This document shows positions 51,801-64,000 of a stretch of 64,000 nt of DNA, piece after piece. The notes under the pieces were generated by a model. That model was not told the DNA's origin. It made no database searches and was given only the letters and a program-made list of their open reading frames with translations. Every line of letters begins with the position of its first letter. Position 1 is the first letter of the stretch. The translations under genes were made by a program, and so were the position numbers. The stretch covers positions 271,782-335,781 of the forward strand of contig NW_023365701.1 of the NCBI RefSeq assembly GCF_000003815.2, in the 5' to 3' direction. The DNA comes from Branchiostoma floridae. Lineage: Eukaryota; Chordata; Leptocardii; Amphioxiformes; Branchiostomatidae.

Positions 51801-54330
51801 GATTATGCACATATGTGGTACAGGAAAAAATCTTTTAATCGCTTTGGCTAAACAACTGAATTGCTTTCCAGTGGCACAGCAGGGGAAGTGAATGCTGTCT
51901 TATGCCAGATAAAATTTTTCTATGATTATACTTTTACAGGTTTTAGTGGAAAGGTGCATGTAGACAGATATACCCTGAAGTTCCTGGGGTCAGTAGAAGT
52001 GCCGTATCACAAGGGTAACGATGTGCTGTGTCAGGCTATGGAGAAGGTGAGTAGCATAAGATTCTGTATACGTACGTACATCAGATTCTGTATCTGTTCA
52101 GCCAGTATAACTTCCCTTCGGCGTAACACACAGCTTCTGTATCTGTATCTGTATAGCCAGTATGGCCAGTATATTGCCTGTATAGTTAATGTGACATTGT
52201 CTCTTAACGTCGTTCATCTGTTCAAGAGTTTTGTGTTTCTCACTGTGCTAATTTTCCTGTCTATAGGTAGTGAAGGCCCGCAGGATGACGTTACACACCA
52301 AACCCCCGCAGGTGTGTGCTGTGGACATCAGTGATAAGGGCATCAAGATGGTGGAGAACTCAAATGGTCAGGTAAGTACTCTGCAAGTTAAGCTATTACT
52401 GTCTTCTGCAGGTTGGAACATGCGTCCTGCATTGAAATAGGCATTGTGTGCGTGCTTCATTCACAGTTATATGACACGTATGTCATTATGATGTTTTATT
52501 GCATAGTATTACCAGTGTTTAGATAGCAAAAAAAGGCAAATAGCAATCACTCAAGCAACTGGCCATGATTTTGGAAGCGGTCAGACATTTCAGGTAGAAT
52601 CCACTACATATCATATCCAGTTGCTTGAAAAATTGCTATTTGGCATATCTTTTTACCTGGATGTGTAACCTTCATTGATGTAGTCTATCTGTAATATTGA
52701 AAGTTCATATAATCATATTTATCATGATTTCCCTTTATTCATGGTTTTACATGTCTCTCCTATGTTTGTATATACTGGATGACAATGTCAACTGTGAAAA
52801 ACATTGTTGTTTCAGAGGAAGGAGAGTGTGAAATGGGGAAAGCTGTTTGGTGGCAGTAAAAAACTTGCAAACAATGTAAGTAGGATTGTTTGATTATAAC
52901 TTTTCCAATGAATGGAAAGATGGTGAAAGTTTATCAGCCTAAATTTAGAATGATTTAGATTTAGATTTATTGAAATTGCAGACACTGCAATACCCAGGCA
53001 GCTTAGCTGATATTGGGTGCCAACACATACATTAATTTTACATTTTACACTTCTCATAGAATACACATGAATGAACTTATATGGTTAAATATACTTCAAA
53101 TAAAACAATAAGGCCTAAGGACAAACCTTCTTGAATAGAACATAAAATTGAACTTGATGTGTAGGTTTGGAACTTAGACAATCTTGTGTAATCTGAGATT
53201 TTGCAATGGTTGTTGTTAAGTGGCCATTGTAGCAAATAGTGGACAACAGTTTCAGATGACAAAAGAAGGGAGCGTGTTGCATGATTTCATCTTTTCTTTG
53301 AAACCGTTAGCATTATAGAGGCTGGTTAATCAGATAACTGTACTTTTTTTTACAGGAAGGACAAAACTACTTCTTTGCTCTGAAAAATATTTCCTTCTGT
53401 GGCTATCATCCCAGGAACAACAGGTATGTGCAATGTACACGTACATGTATACTAGTATTTCGCAGTTTTACATTAGAAATGAGCGGAGCAGCACTGAATG
53501 AGTGGAAAAGTTGGTATCAACAATTCTGCACCTTGAGTCTTGACAACCCTTGTCAATCTCACCACCTTGTCCAAGATGACTGAGGTTAAAAACGGTTAGA
53601 ATTAGGGTTAGGGTTGTCCCCTTGATGGCAAAACAAAACTACTTCTAATAGTATCCTACATCATATGCTGCCGAGTTGTCCTGATTTGCTGGCTGTATAG
53701 CTGTCCGACATCAGCAAAAGTTATTTTTAGATTAATTGTAGTCACAGTGATTCATCTTATTTTGTCCTGTTCCACAGATATTTTGGGTTCATCACGAAGC
53801 ACCCCGCAGAGCGCAGGTTTGCCTGCCATGTACTGGTGTCAGAGGACTCCACACGGCCGGTAGCAGAGGCACTCGGGTTGGTACAATGTAACTCTAGAGT
53901 TTTCTTTAATACAATGTCATGTATTATGTAGTATTACATCTTTTACCACAGTGACTTAACCAACTTAAGGTAGAAACGAGTTTCTCAAATTCAAAAGTAA
54001 AGTCTTGTTTTCTATCTGATCTGTATGTTTGATTTATTTTTTTTCCTGGGCAAGCTGGCAACAGAAAAGCTTTTAAATCCCTAACCATTGTGTGTCTCTA
54101 TAATAAACCTGCAGTATCTATATCCATAAAGCTGGTATAAGTGCCCTAAAGAGAATACACCTGGTGTCTCTGATTACATTTAGTTGGTCTCTATAATAAA
54201 ACTCGAATGTGTTGGACATGATGTTTTTGCTCATTTGAGATGTTCTTGTTTCGACAGGAGAGCCTTTAGAAAATTCTATGCTGAATACATGGACTACACC
54301 CACCCAACAGAGGACATCTACATGGAATAA
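45818..54330 (+). CDS. MAPK8IP1: JNK-interacting protein, JIP1/Aplip1 type scaffold (5' end uncertain)
   Basis: JIP1-type scaffolds assemble JNK-cascade kinases and link cargo to kinesin-1. Exons: 45818-45933, 46360-46505, 46922-47027, 47800-48036, 48640-48763, 51406-51563, 51940-52046, 52267-52371, 52816-52875, 53356-53423, 53778-53876, 54258-54330. All have GT-AG and phases agree; 465 residues plus a missing N-terminus. Exon 3 has a basic docking motif GRKLPEIP, like Drosophila Aplip1 RRKLPEIP, expected to bind JNK. Exons 5-6 form the SH3 domain ([31 protein letters not shown]). Exons 7-12 form the PTB domain ([60 protein letters not shown]), and the tail PTEDIYME is nearly the vertebrate and fly C-terminus that kinesin light chain binds. 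Whether it is co-orthologous to vertebrate MAPK8IP1 and MAPK8IP2 cannot be shown here. Length resembles Aplip1 (490), not human JIP1 (711). Confidence 0.93.
46148..46266 (+). repeat. Acceptor echo of JIP exon 2
   Basis: A 140-bp-period tandem copy of intron end plus the first ~48 bases of the exon at 46360-46505 (GGAGAAGACAAGACGACAGA). Its acceptor AATCCAG is intact. If used, the frame gives about 16 normal residues and then I-Y-K-R-H and a stop. Confidence 0.93.
48172..48303. mobile_element. Compact MITE, TTACTCAAGCAAC family
   Basis: GCCAAAGAGCAGCTACTCTC-TCAACTGGATATGATTTTGG and the inverted CCAGTTGCTTGAGTAACTGC-TCTTTGG, with the outer end CTGGATGTCTAAACTTCATC. In the JIP intron between exons 4 and 5. 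Confidence 0.8.
48800..49150. repeat. Dispersed units of the 56-bp minisatellite in a JIP intron
   Basis: Three diverged units: GCTGTATAGTTGGTATAACC, TATGGTATAACCGCCCTTTG-GCATAACACACCAGC and CTGTATAGCTGGTATAACCC. They match the monomer at 5195-5575. Confidence 0.75.
49150..49300 (+). mobile_element. tRNA-derived SINE fragment
   Basis: GTAGCGTGCGTAGCCCAGTG-GTTAGTGGCCTTGCC is a tRNA-like box A region, followed by GTGAGTGCGATTCTGG as a degenerate box B. The body differs from the 24.4 kb SINE. Confidence 0.5.
49472..51147. mobile_element. 1.68-kb foldback element in a JIP intron
   Basis: The left arm (from CAATAGAGTTAATTCCAGTT) and the right arm (ending AACTGGAATTAACTCTATTG) are complementary almost to the centre: about 670 bp each. 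A centre of ~280 bp holds a further hairpin (GCTCTCATACTCACCCCTC and its inverse). Each arm has the same ~100-codon open frame in mirror image. No transposase was recognised. It lies between JIP exons 5 and 6. Confidence 0.88.
51163..51190 (+). repeat. Short acceptor echo of JIP exon 6
   Basis: TTTTCTTATACAG-GACACCAGGATG nearly equals TTTTCTTATACAG-ACACCAGGATG at the true exon 6 acceptor (51392-51416), about 230 bp upstream of it. The extra G would shift the frame. Confidence 0.65.
52060..52175. repeat. Two units of the 56-bp minisatellite in JIP intron 7
   Basis: AGATTCTGTATCTGTTCAGC-CAGTATAACTTCCCTTCGGC-GTAACACAC followed by AGCTTCTGTATCTGTATCTG. Located immediately after a JIP donor. Confidence 0.75.
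52545..52678. mobile_element. Compact MITE, TTACTCAAGCAAC family
   Basis: GCAATCACTCAAGCAACTGG-CCATGATTTTGGAAGCGG with inverted ATATCCAGTTGCTTGAAAAA-TTGCTATTTGGC and the outer end CTGGATGTGTAACCTTCATT. In JIP intron 8. Confidence 0.75.
52945..53065 (-). mobile_element. Possible retroelement 3' end
   Basis: TTTAGATTTATTGAAATTGC then AATACCCAGGCAGCTTAGCT resembles reversed 3' termini of retroposons with an AATAAA-type tail. No protein fragment. Confidence 0.3.
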
Positions 54331-55400
54331 ATGCTAAACATGGACATTGTCCATGGCACATGACATTATGAAACTGGTAAAATGTTTTTACATGTAGTTC
54401 CTACATTTTCAAGTCCCGTTAATAGTTTTTAAATCATGGTTTTATTTCTTCGGTAGAGGGTTAGTACTTGAAACAAAACATTATCCAAATGTTGCTAAGT
54501 AAGGTATTGACATTGTGCACACAACAGTATATACTTCATGACAATCAGTCAGCAGATTTAGTTTATAACAAGCTATGGTGTTGTCATTTTTTCAAGCAAA
54601 GAAAAAAAAACAATCCTAGCTTTAGATATTATAAAAACTTGGAGTGATAATAAATTGGACCAAAGATACATAGCTTTATTATGTAATCAAGCAACAAAGT
54701 AACAGTGAATGTTATTGTTATTATAATATCATGATAATAGTTATAAGAAAGAATGTGTGACCCACTGTGAATCTTGAGATGGAAAGTGCATTAATCTGCA
54801 ATCATAATCATAAGCCATAGTTGTCGATATGTCCACACAGTTCTTGCAATGGCTAGTTTTTGTGCCAAAGGAATATTGCAATATATTTGTGCCAAAGAAA
54901 ACTGCTATATTTGTCACATAACAAAACTATATTCAATGTATTATATTAACAATGGAATTGTAGGCTAGAGTACTTGAAAGTACATTTCAAAATATTGCAA
55001 TTCATGTACAGACATACATTGTATATGCTGCATTTTAACAGTACTGTAATGTTGAAAAAATCTCAGTTGCAGTGTATGCTTTCTTGACTGTCAGCAGACA
55101 ATCACAAATGTCAAAATTTATATAACACAATGTTTGTGTGTAATTTTAATTAATCTTTTTTTAAATTGATACTAATTACTGATATTTAGAAATAATGACA
55201 GATATCGTTTTGATATGATAATTACTACTGATTGTAATTATGTACATTTTAATCTTTCAGATAATTTGCAAATGCCATAACTTTGATGAAATTGTAACTT
55301 CTATTTTTTCATATTTTTGTACATCTCGGCCTATGTGCTGCAGGCTATACTGTATGAAGTGAAACTGCCACGATGATAATCAAGTGTGAAATTAAACTGT
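54331..55400 (+). other. JIP 3' UTR with ATTAAA signal at 55391-55396
   Basis: AT-rich sequence after the stop. Two hexamers occur: AATAAA near 54650 and ATTAAA at 55391. Large parts (54578-54712 and 55300-55400) are repeated at 58839-58950 and 59190-59285, including the final GTGTGAAATTAAACT. Confidence 0.6.
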
Positions 55401-56391
55401 GATATTGTCTATTGTAAACTATAGTACGCTGTGTACGTTATATTGTCAGAGTGTGCCTTTTGATATATGTAGAGCAAGTTAGTGTTCCTATTTACTCACA
55501 AGTGTTTTCAGCATTGGAAGATCTTCCAACCCGCTCAAATAACGATTATGTCAAACCTTGGTAGCGAGAACGTTCGATACGGGTGTTCCGGACCGGGTGC
55601 TAATTTCCTTGATCACCAATGTCATATAAGATTTTGAAAAGATTTGACATGCAATGCTACGAAATTCAACAAAATTGTAGAAGTCTGCGGGCGGCCCACT
55701 TGGGGAACATAACGATAACAGAAAGAAGCGCAATGTGGCGCTGCACTCGAGTTGTGAAAACTTATTGCTCGTCGGACAAACGTCATATCCCTTCCTTCCT
55801 TACCTCTGTCAAAGGTTACTACATTGAATACTCCATTACCTACTCTGACGGCCGGAATCTAAGATACCGTAATCTACGAATGTCCACACAGCTGGGAGTG
55901 TACACATGTTCGTCGCTATCTGCGTTTTACATGTACGTATGATCAAATAGAGCATATGGGAGCCAGAATACCCATGGCAGGAAAGTGGCCAGTGTTTCTC
56001 AGTCTTTAGCCTGGATGCCAGACTCCTCGGTTCTAGGGTCACCATGCCTCCAATAAGGAAATTATACATTATATCATGTTGTATCATTTGTTGTGACCTG
56101 TACTAAACCCAGTGGGTATGAATGTACAATAAAGGTCTTCATTCATTCATATACAGCAGCATCCTGGTATTCCTGGGATGAAGCTAGAGCTCCGACAAAC
56201 TTGCGCATAGATTGGTAGAAAGTTTTGATACAATTAGCTAAGCATTCGTTGTTCATCTTAAAGTTTGTGATCAAACAGTTGCCAAAAAAATCGCAATTTG
56301 GAATATTGCACACCCTATAGTGAGGATATCTCTTTTAAGCTATTCCGTCCGAAGTATTGCACGGATAGATTACTCGTAGTGTGGGGTCGAA
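55401..56391. other. No gene seen; retroelement tail at 56090-56155
   Basis: Unique intergenic sequence. Bases 56090-56155 (TGTACAATAAAGGTCTTCAT-TCATTCAT) look like the 3' end and ATTC-repeat tail of a LINE or SINE. A similar tail is at 60510-60545. Confidence 0.4.
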
Positions 56392-56640
56392 GTGTGGGGT
56401 TGCGTGGCGCAATCGGCAGGTGTTGGGTTCGAATCCGCACGACTTTCCTCACTTTACTCATCAGGTGAAAATGTGTACCTAGCTTTGGTTAGGGCCGTCC
56501 CTCGGACAGGACGTTAATGGAGGTCCCGTGTTTGAGGAGAGCCAGAACTCGAGCACGTTATTAAAGATCCCACCACACCTATCGAAAAGAGCAGGGGTCC
56601 TTCCCTGTGTGTGAGTGGATCAAATAAATCTGTCCAGATA
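56392..56640 (+). mobile_element. tRNA-derived SINE, deleted copy
   Basis: GGGTTGCGTGGCGCAATCGG-CAGG and box B GGGTTCGAATCC, then the body phrases CTTTCCTCACTTTACTCA and GTCCCTCGGACAGGACGTTA shared with 24371-24835. No poly-A tail is preserved. Confidence 0.8.
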
Positions 56641-56848
56641 TGCAGCTTGTACTGCTAGTGAGTTTCGCCATGGGGCAGTTTACAGGAAACAAACAGCAGT
56701 ACTGAAAAATTGATGCATAGAGTTGTTTTCTTTTTATAATTCTTTATTTCTTTCGTGTCTCCCATTACGTCTCAACATGCGTGGGGACATCGTTGGATCA
56801 AGGGTTTCCTTTTTTCAACCTCCTTGGTTGGAGCAAGCCGTCAAGACT

Positions 56849-57494
56849 TCACCTTGGCCCATCAATGCCGTCAGCGGCCGGTGCACCGGTGACAAGCGGA
56901 CTCACGCTACAGCCATCGGGCGGGCTGATGTAGGTCCCCGTGTACTCGCTCACTTCCTCCAACTCTTCTGCCGTGATGTAACCTCCGCCTTCCCTGCACT
57001 CCTCCGGCATCGTTCTCCCCTGTGGACGTTGCAGGAAGGAGCTTGCCTCCTTTTCTGGTAGGAACATTGCCTTGTTACCCTAAGACATTAGAAAACGGAA
57101 AAACCATGATACCGTAAGGCTCGTGGGGGTTAACGTTATAAGTTTCAGCGCAATGCTAGTGCAATATCGACGCCTGTCTGTCGACAATAACATCACATGA
57201 AACATCTAAAACATCATTTTGCTCACGACCTAATGTCCCTCGGTGCACAACAAAAAGAAACATGCACCACTCGACTCCATCCACGGGAGGTTCAGCGTTG
57301 TGCCAGTCCGGCCGATGGATAATATCCAAGGCCATCTATAATACACCAATTAAGATTATTAACATTATAAGCCACGACTTCTACTATGGCAACGGTGTCA
57401 AAACAACAATAAACTTTACACAATAAGATGCAACATAACAAACCTGCACACTGAGCATGATGACAAGTGCCAGGAAAAACACAGCGAGCTTCAT
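56849..57494 (-). CDS. Possible small secreted protein with a Gla-like segment (model incomplete)
   Basis: The ATG at 57494 opens MKLAVFFLALVIMLSVQ, a convincing signal peptide, ending at a donor (CAG|GTTTGT) at 57444. A downstream exon, 57054-56849, follows an acceptor (CTACCAG) and encodes KEASSFLQRPQGRTMPEECR then EGGGYITAEELEEVSEYTGT and a stop after 68 codons. Phases do not join directly (0 to 1), so a middle exon is needed; the sequence after ATTATAG at about 57340 is a candidate. The spacing A-x-x-F-L-x(10)-E-C-x-E followed by acidic residues resembles vitamin-K-dependent Gla domains, but the second Cys is absent. The function is not known. Confidence 0.4.
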
Positions 57495-57624
57495 CTTGTG
57501 TCAGACTGGTGTTCAACGGTCGCTTTTCAATGCTGATGGCTTTGACAGACGCTGTTGCCACCTTAGTAGACACTTTGTGTGAAGAAACCCCAGCGCTTAC
57601 AGTTGTTATGTAAGAAAACGTAAG

Positions 57625-57987
57625 GCCACGCCAATTTTATTTGTTGTTTCTCGGATTTCCCGACCCTATTTTTTTCCGATTTGAAAAAAAAACTTTCAAA
57701 TTGTTAGCCACACTTCGTGTTGACAAAATTTCACTGCCTCTCCTTTCTCAAATTAACTATGTATATATGGGGCTCGATTTGAAAGTTCAGTAGCTGTACA
57801 TGCCTATTTTGGACGGTACGTTTATTATTTTTCTTCAAACTCTGGACTTTGCTACCAGGGACCCCCTTAATGTTGCAGTTTCAGGTTTTCCTGTGACCGA
57901 TCTCTCCTACCCCCGACTTTTTGAAATTTTTTTTTGGAACTTTTTCTGAAAAAAGTCCGAGAAACAACAAATAAAATTGGTGTGGCC
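57625..57987. mobile_element. TIR element with 14-bp flanking direct repeat
   Basis: GCCACGCCAATTTTATTTGT-TGTTTCTCGGA at the left is inverted at the right (TCCGAGAAACAACAAATAAA-ATTGGTGTGGCC). The flanks TAAGAAAACGTAAG (57611-57624) and TAAGGAAACGTAAG (57988-58001) form a 14-bp target-site duplication with one difference, longer than usual for DNA transposons. Confidence 0.8.
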
Positions 57988-58149
57988 TAAGGAAACGTAA
58001 GCCATTACTAGTTTCTTATCAGGGTCAACAATATTCTAGCTTCCTGTCCGGTCCGTTCTGACCTTTGATTGGTGACACATGTCATGGACTACAAATACAT
58101 GTATGGTCTTCGCACTGTTCGCCTATTTTTACCTTCGTCAAGGTTATAC

Positions 58150-58290
58150 TTAAATGTTACAGTATTTAAGTTCGGGGGGTTAATTTTGGGGTGCCCTTTG
58201 TGGCGCGCGCAGAAGACAGTCTGAGGGAAAATGTTCGCGGTGAAACGGTCGCCGCGAAAACCGCTAACATAAAACCCACCATAAGAATCC
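58150..58290. mobile_element. Degraded MITE, CTGTAAATGCA family
   Basis: TACAGTATTTAAGTTCGGGG ... AAAATGTTCGCGGTGAAACG-GTCGCCGCGAAAACCGCTAA keeps the internal palindrome but not clear termini. Confidence 0.5.
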
Positions 58291-58838
58291 ACTTCACTTG
58301 TCAAAAAGAGTAGGGATCCTTCCCTATGTGCGTGGATCAAACCTTACAGACTGGTCTCCGGGTTGAAATCTTGCAAAGGTGTTAGTCACCTGTTATGTCA
58401 TCCTTCCACAAATGTGGTAAAACTGATAAAAATAAACTGTTACCATGGTTCGTTTCTAAGATTAATTGAGTTTCTTATTGGTCAATAATGAACCAATCGT
58501 ACAGCACCTTTCTGTCATTACCATAAGTGTTCCGGACAATTCAAGGTTGAAGATACGATTAACAACAGAATAAAGTACAGTTAGCAATTCCTAATGTTTA
58601 TAGAACTTAATCAGGTTTTGTCTCCGGTAACCTTGTTCTTACCCTATTGATGTTTCTAAAATCTATATTTTAGTTTCCTTCAGTTGGTAGTGCTGTAAAG
58701 AACAAAATTACAATGTAGTGGTATTGATGGAACTTAGATATAATTGCGCTTCATCATTTGTACAAAACATACGGTTTGCCAATCAGCTGACTTTGTGTAC
58801 TTATATATGAGACAATCGGTGTGCAAATTTACATGATG
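58291..58838. other. No gene seen
   Basis: AT-rich intergenic sequence. 58300-58345 resembles the tail of the SINE body (GTAGGGATCCTTCCCTATGT-GCGTGGATCAAA). Confidence 0.4.
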
Positions 58839-59300
58839 CTGTTATTTTTTCAAAGAAACAATTCTAGCTTTAGATATTGTAAAAACTGAGTGGTAATAAA
58901 TGGGACCAAAGATAGCTTTATTATGCAGTTAAGCAACAAAGTAACAGAGACAGTGTATACATGTAACAGTTATCATTATTACTTGCAATAAAGATTACTA
59001 TTAATAATCATAATAATTATAATGAAAATCTAAAAACACAGTTTTTCACGATATCATTATTCATATTACATAAAACTATATAATTATATAAAACTAATTA
59101 GCTTTATTGAGATATAGTATAATTTCGATATAATGATTGCTATCATATAAATTTTTATCTTTCAGATATATTTTACATTTTTTCATAATTTTTGTACATC
59201 TCATCCTATGTGCTGCAGGCTGGCTTGTATGAAAAGAAACTGCCATGATAATCATGTGTGAAATTAAACTTTGAGACTTCTGTCACTTCTGTAGTATGTT
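58839..59300 (+). repeat. Duplicate of the JIP 3' UTR
   Basis: Matches 54578-54712 (CTAGCTTTAGATATTGTAAA; ACCAAAGATAGCTTTATTAT) and 55300-55400 (TTTGTACATCTC-TCCTATGTGCTGCAGGCT; GTGTGAAATTAAACT). The order is the same but the middle is shorter. Either an older segmental duplication or remains of a duplicated terminal exon. Confidence 0.75.
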
Positions 59301-59882
59301 CTACATTGTCTGTATGTTTTCATACATTTTCAAGCATTTTTACTTGTTGCTTCAATATCAGTGTCCATATAATTATTTCAGCAAACCATTTTGTGGGCAA
59401 TCTGGAAACAGGTAATATATCAACACTTCCTAATTCATGTCATACATTGCACTTATCAGTGCTAAAAGCATATAATCTATTGTCATCATATTCCTGCAAC
59501 AATGATTTGACTGCCATCATAGTTAAACCTTAACATATAGTGGACCAACAATCATTGATGAAGACAATTATTTAAAAATTTGTTAGTCTTCATTGTCAAG
59601 CTGTCATGCACCACACACTCTAACAATTCACTGGCTGAATTTGTTGATACATTTAAGGCATTTAGGTCTGGACCCATACGTCTCTGCTTTTTTCTCGTTT
59701 TTAGACCCATTTTACAGGATCCATAATTTTCCAAGGAGGCTTCTTTAACCTCCCGGTTGGTACTCTAGTTAGTTTTGTGACAGTAACAAAATGTTGTGGG
59801 AACTACTTGGCAGCAGCACTTGTCATTTAGTCCTAAGCAACAGAAAAAAAGCTGGTCTATGTTGGTTTCCACTGTGGACATC
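59301..59882. other. No gene seen; EHHADH 3' flank at right
   Basis: AT-rich. The right part (59700-59882) is the likely EHHADH 3' UTR on the minus strand; I found no canonical polyadenylation hexamer near the stop. Confidence 0.35.
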
Positions 59883-63438
<3,556 letters not shown>

Positions 63439-63775
63439 CTACACACACACACACACACAGAAAAACAAAACAAAACTAGAAAGGTAATATTTGCAAGCAA
63501 ATACAGAATGTTACCTTGAATGTTGTAGTCTAACATTGGCAACTGTTTTGTTCATTCTTATTTGAACACATTTCTAAATGTAGTGACCCGAGCCCCTCTA
63601 GATCTGACATTTGCTACATTATGTAACCGAACACCACATGGTGCCTGCTACTTTACCGGTTACCATGGTGACAGCCGTCTGGTCTCGGTCGTTGACCTTA
63701 TTTGCGCGGAAAAGAAGAAGAAACAAAGCAAAAACAATATGTTCCTTTCTGTGAAGGTAACATAACAAAACGTGC

Positions 63776-63898
63776 GTCGATGAAGATTAGACATCCAGGT
63801 AATAAGATATGCCAAAAAGTAGTTACTCAACCAACTGGATATGATTTTGGAAATGGTCAGACCTTTCAGATAGTATCCATATCTTTCGTCACTGTGTG
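63776..63898. mobile_element. MITE, TTACTCAAGCAAC family
   Basis: GTCGATGAAGATTAGACATC-CAGGTAATAAGATATGCC, AGTAGTTACTCAACCAACTG and GGAAATGGTCAGACCTTTCA; the right arm is truncated. Confidence 0.8.
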
Positions 63899-63907
63899 TG
63901 TATCTAT

Positions 63908-63954
63908 AAGTTCCCCACCAACACCCCCACCTTAACACACAGAAAAACAAAACC
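63908..63954 (-). repeat. Acceptor echo of an EHHADH exon
   Basis: On the plus strand AGTTCCCCACCAACACCCCC-ACCT-ACACACAGAAAAACAAAAC repeats the boundary at 63417-63475 (first ~21 coding bases, acceptor and intron tail), with the (CA)n shortened. It lies 490 bp upstream of the real exon in transcription order. The acceptor dinucleotide is altered in context (ACCTTAAC instead of ACCTACAC). Confidence 0.85.
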
Positions 63955-63955
63955 T

Positions 63956-64000
63956 GCGTCGATGAAGGTTAGACATCCAGGTAATAAGATATGCCAAAAA
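63956..64000. mobile_element. MITE, TTACTCAAGCAAC family, cut by the window end
   Basis: GTCGATGAAGGTTAGACATC-CAGGTAATAAGATATGCCAAA continues past base 64000. It lies about 180 bp from the copy at 63776, in the same orientation. Confidence 0.7.

Overview
The window looks like chordate nuclear DNA, most likely from an amphioxus (Branchiostoma-type cephalochordate). This is inferred: the genes are intron-containing orthologues of vertebrate genes, one TRIM gene is a single exon, and the DNA between exons is packed with short inverted-repeat elements (MITEs), tRNA-derived SINEs, minisatellites and (CA)n tracts. There are three 100-N assembly gaps (13476-13575, 17581-17680, 61272-61371).

Layout. 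Bases 1-16.7 kb hold no gene I can support. They carry two decayed LINE ends, a ~1.27 kb Tc1/mariner-type element, several MITE families (some nested), degenerate tandem arrays and a 56-bp array with alternating variants. From 16.7 to 28.0 kb lies WDR77 (methylosome protein 50, minus strand), with ten of about eleven coding exons found. A single-exon TRIM-NHL gene sits inside one of its introns on the opposite strand. WDR77 is head-to-head with ATP5PB (F1Fo ATP synthase subunit b, plus strand, 28.5-37.2 kb), the same divergent pair as in human. ATP5PB meets KIF9 (ciliary kinesin-9, minus, 38.6-41.4 kb) tail-to-tail. KIF9 has only one intron in its coding region and an RFX X-box-like site near its inferred 5' exon. 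Next come a JIP1-type JNK-interacting scaffold (MAPK8IP family, plus, ~45.8-54.3 kb), a possible small secreted protein (minus, 56.8-57.5 kb), and the 3' half of EHHADH (peroxisomal bifunctional enzyme, minus, 59.9-63.4 kb and beyond the window) ending in the peroxisomal signal SKL.

The genes are housekeeping and ciliary/signalling genes with no shared pathway; the only pairing that suggests shared control is WDR77/ATP5PB.

Two patterns stand out. First, intron 1 of ATP5PB holds two arrays of short palindromes (TCAGCACTGG - about 4 nt - CCAGTGCTGA) with a period of about 36 bp, together about 15 hairpin units, bounded by inverted copies of CTACGAAAGCTTCACC. Second, exon edges in four genes are duplicated as 'echoes'. 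Acceptor-side copies always lie upstream of the real exon and donor-side copies downstream, so each echo stays inside an intron. Several are joined to (CA)n tracts.
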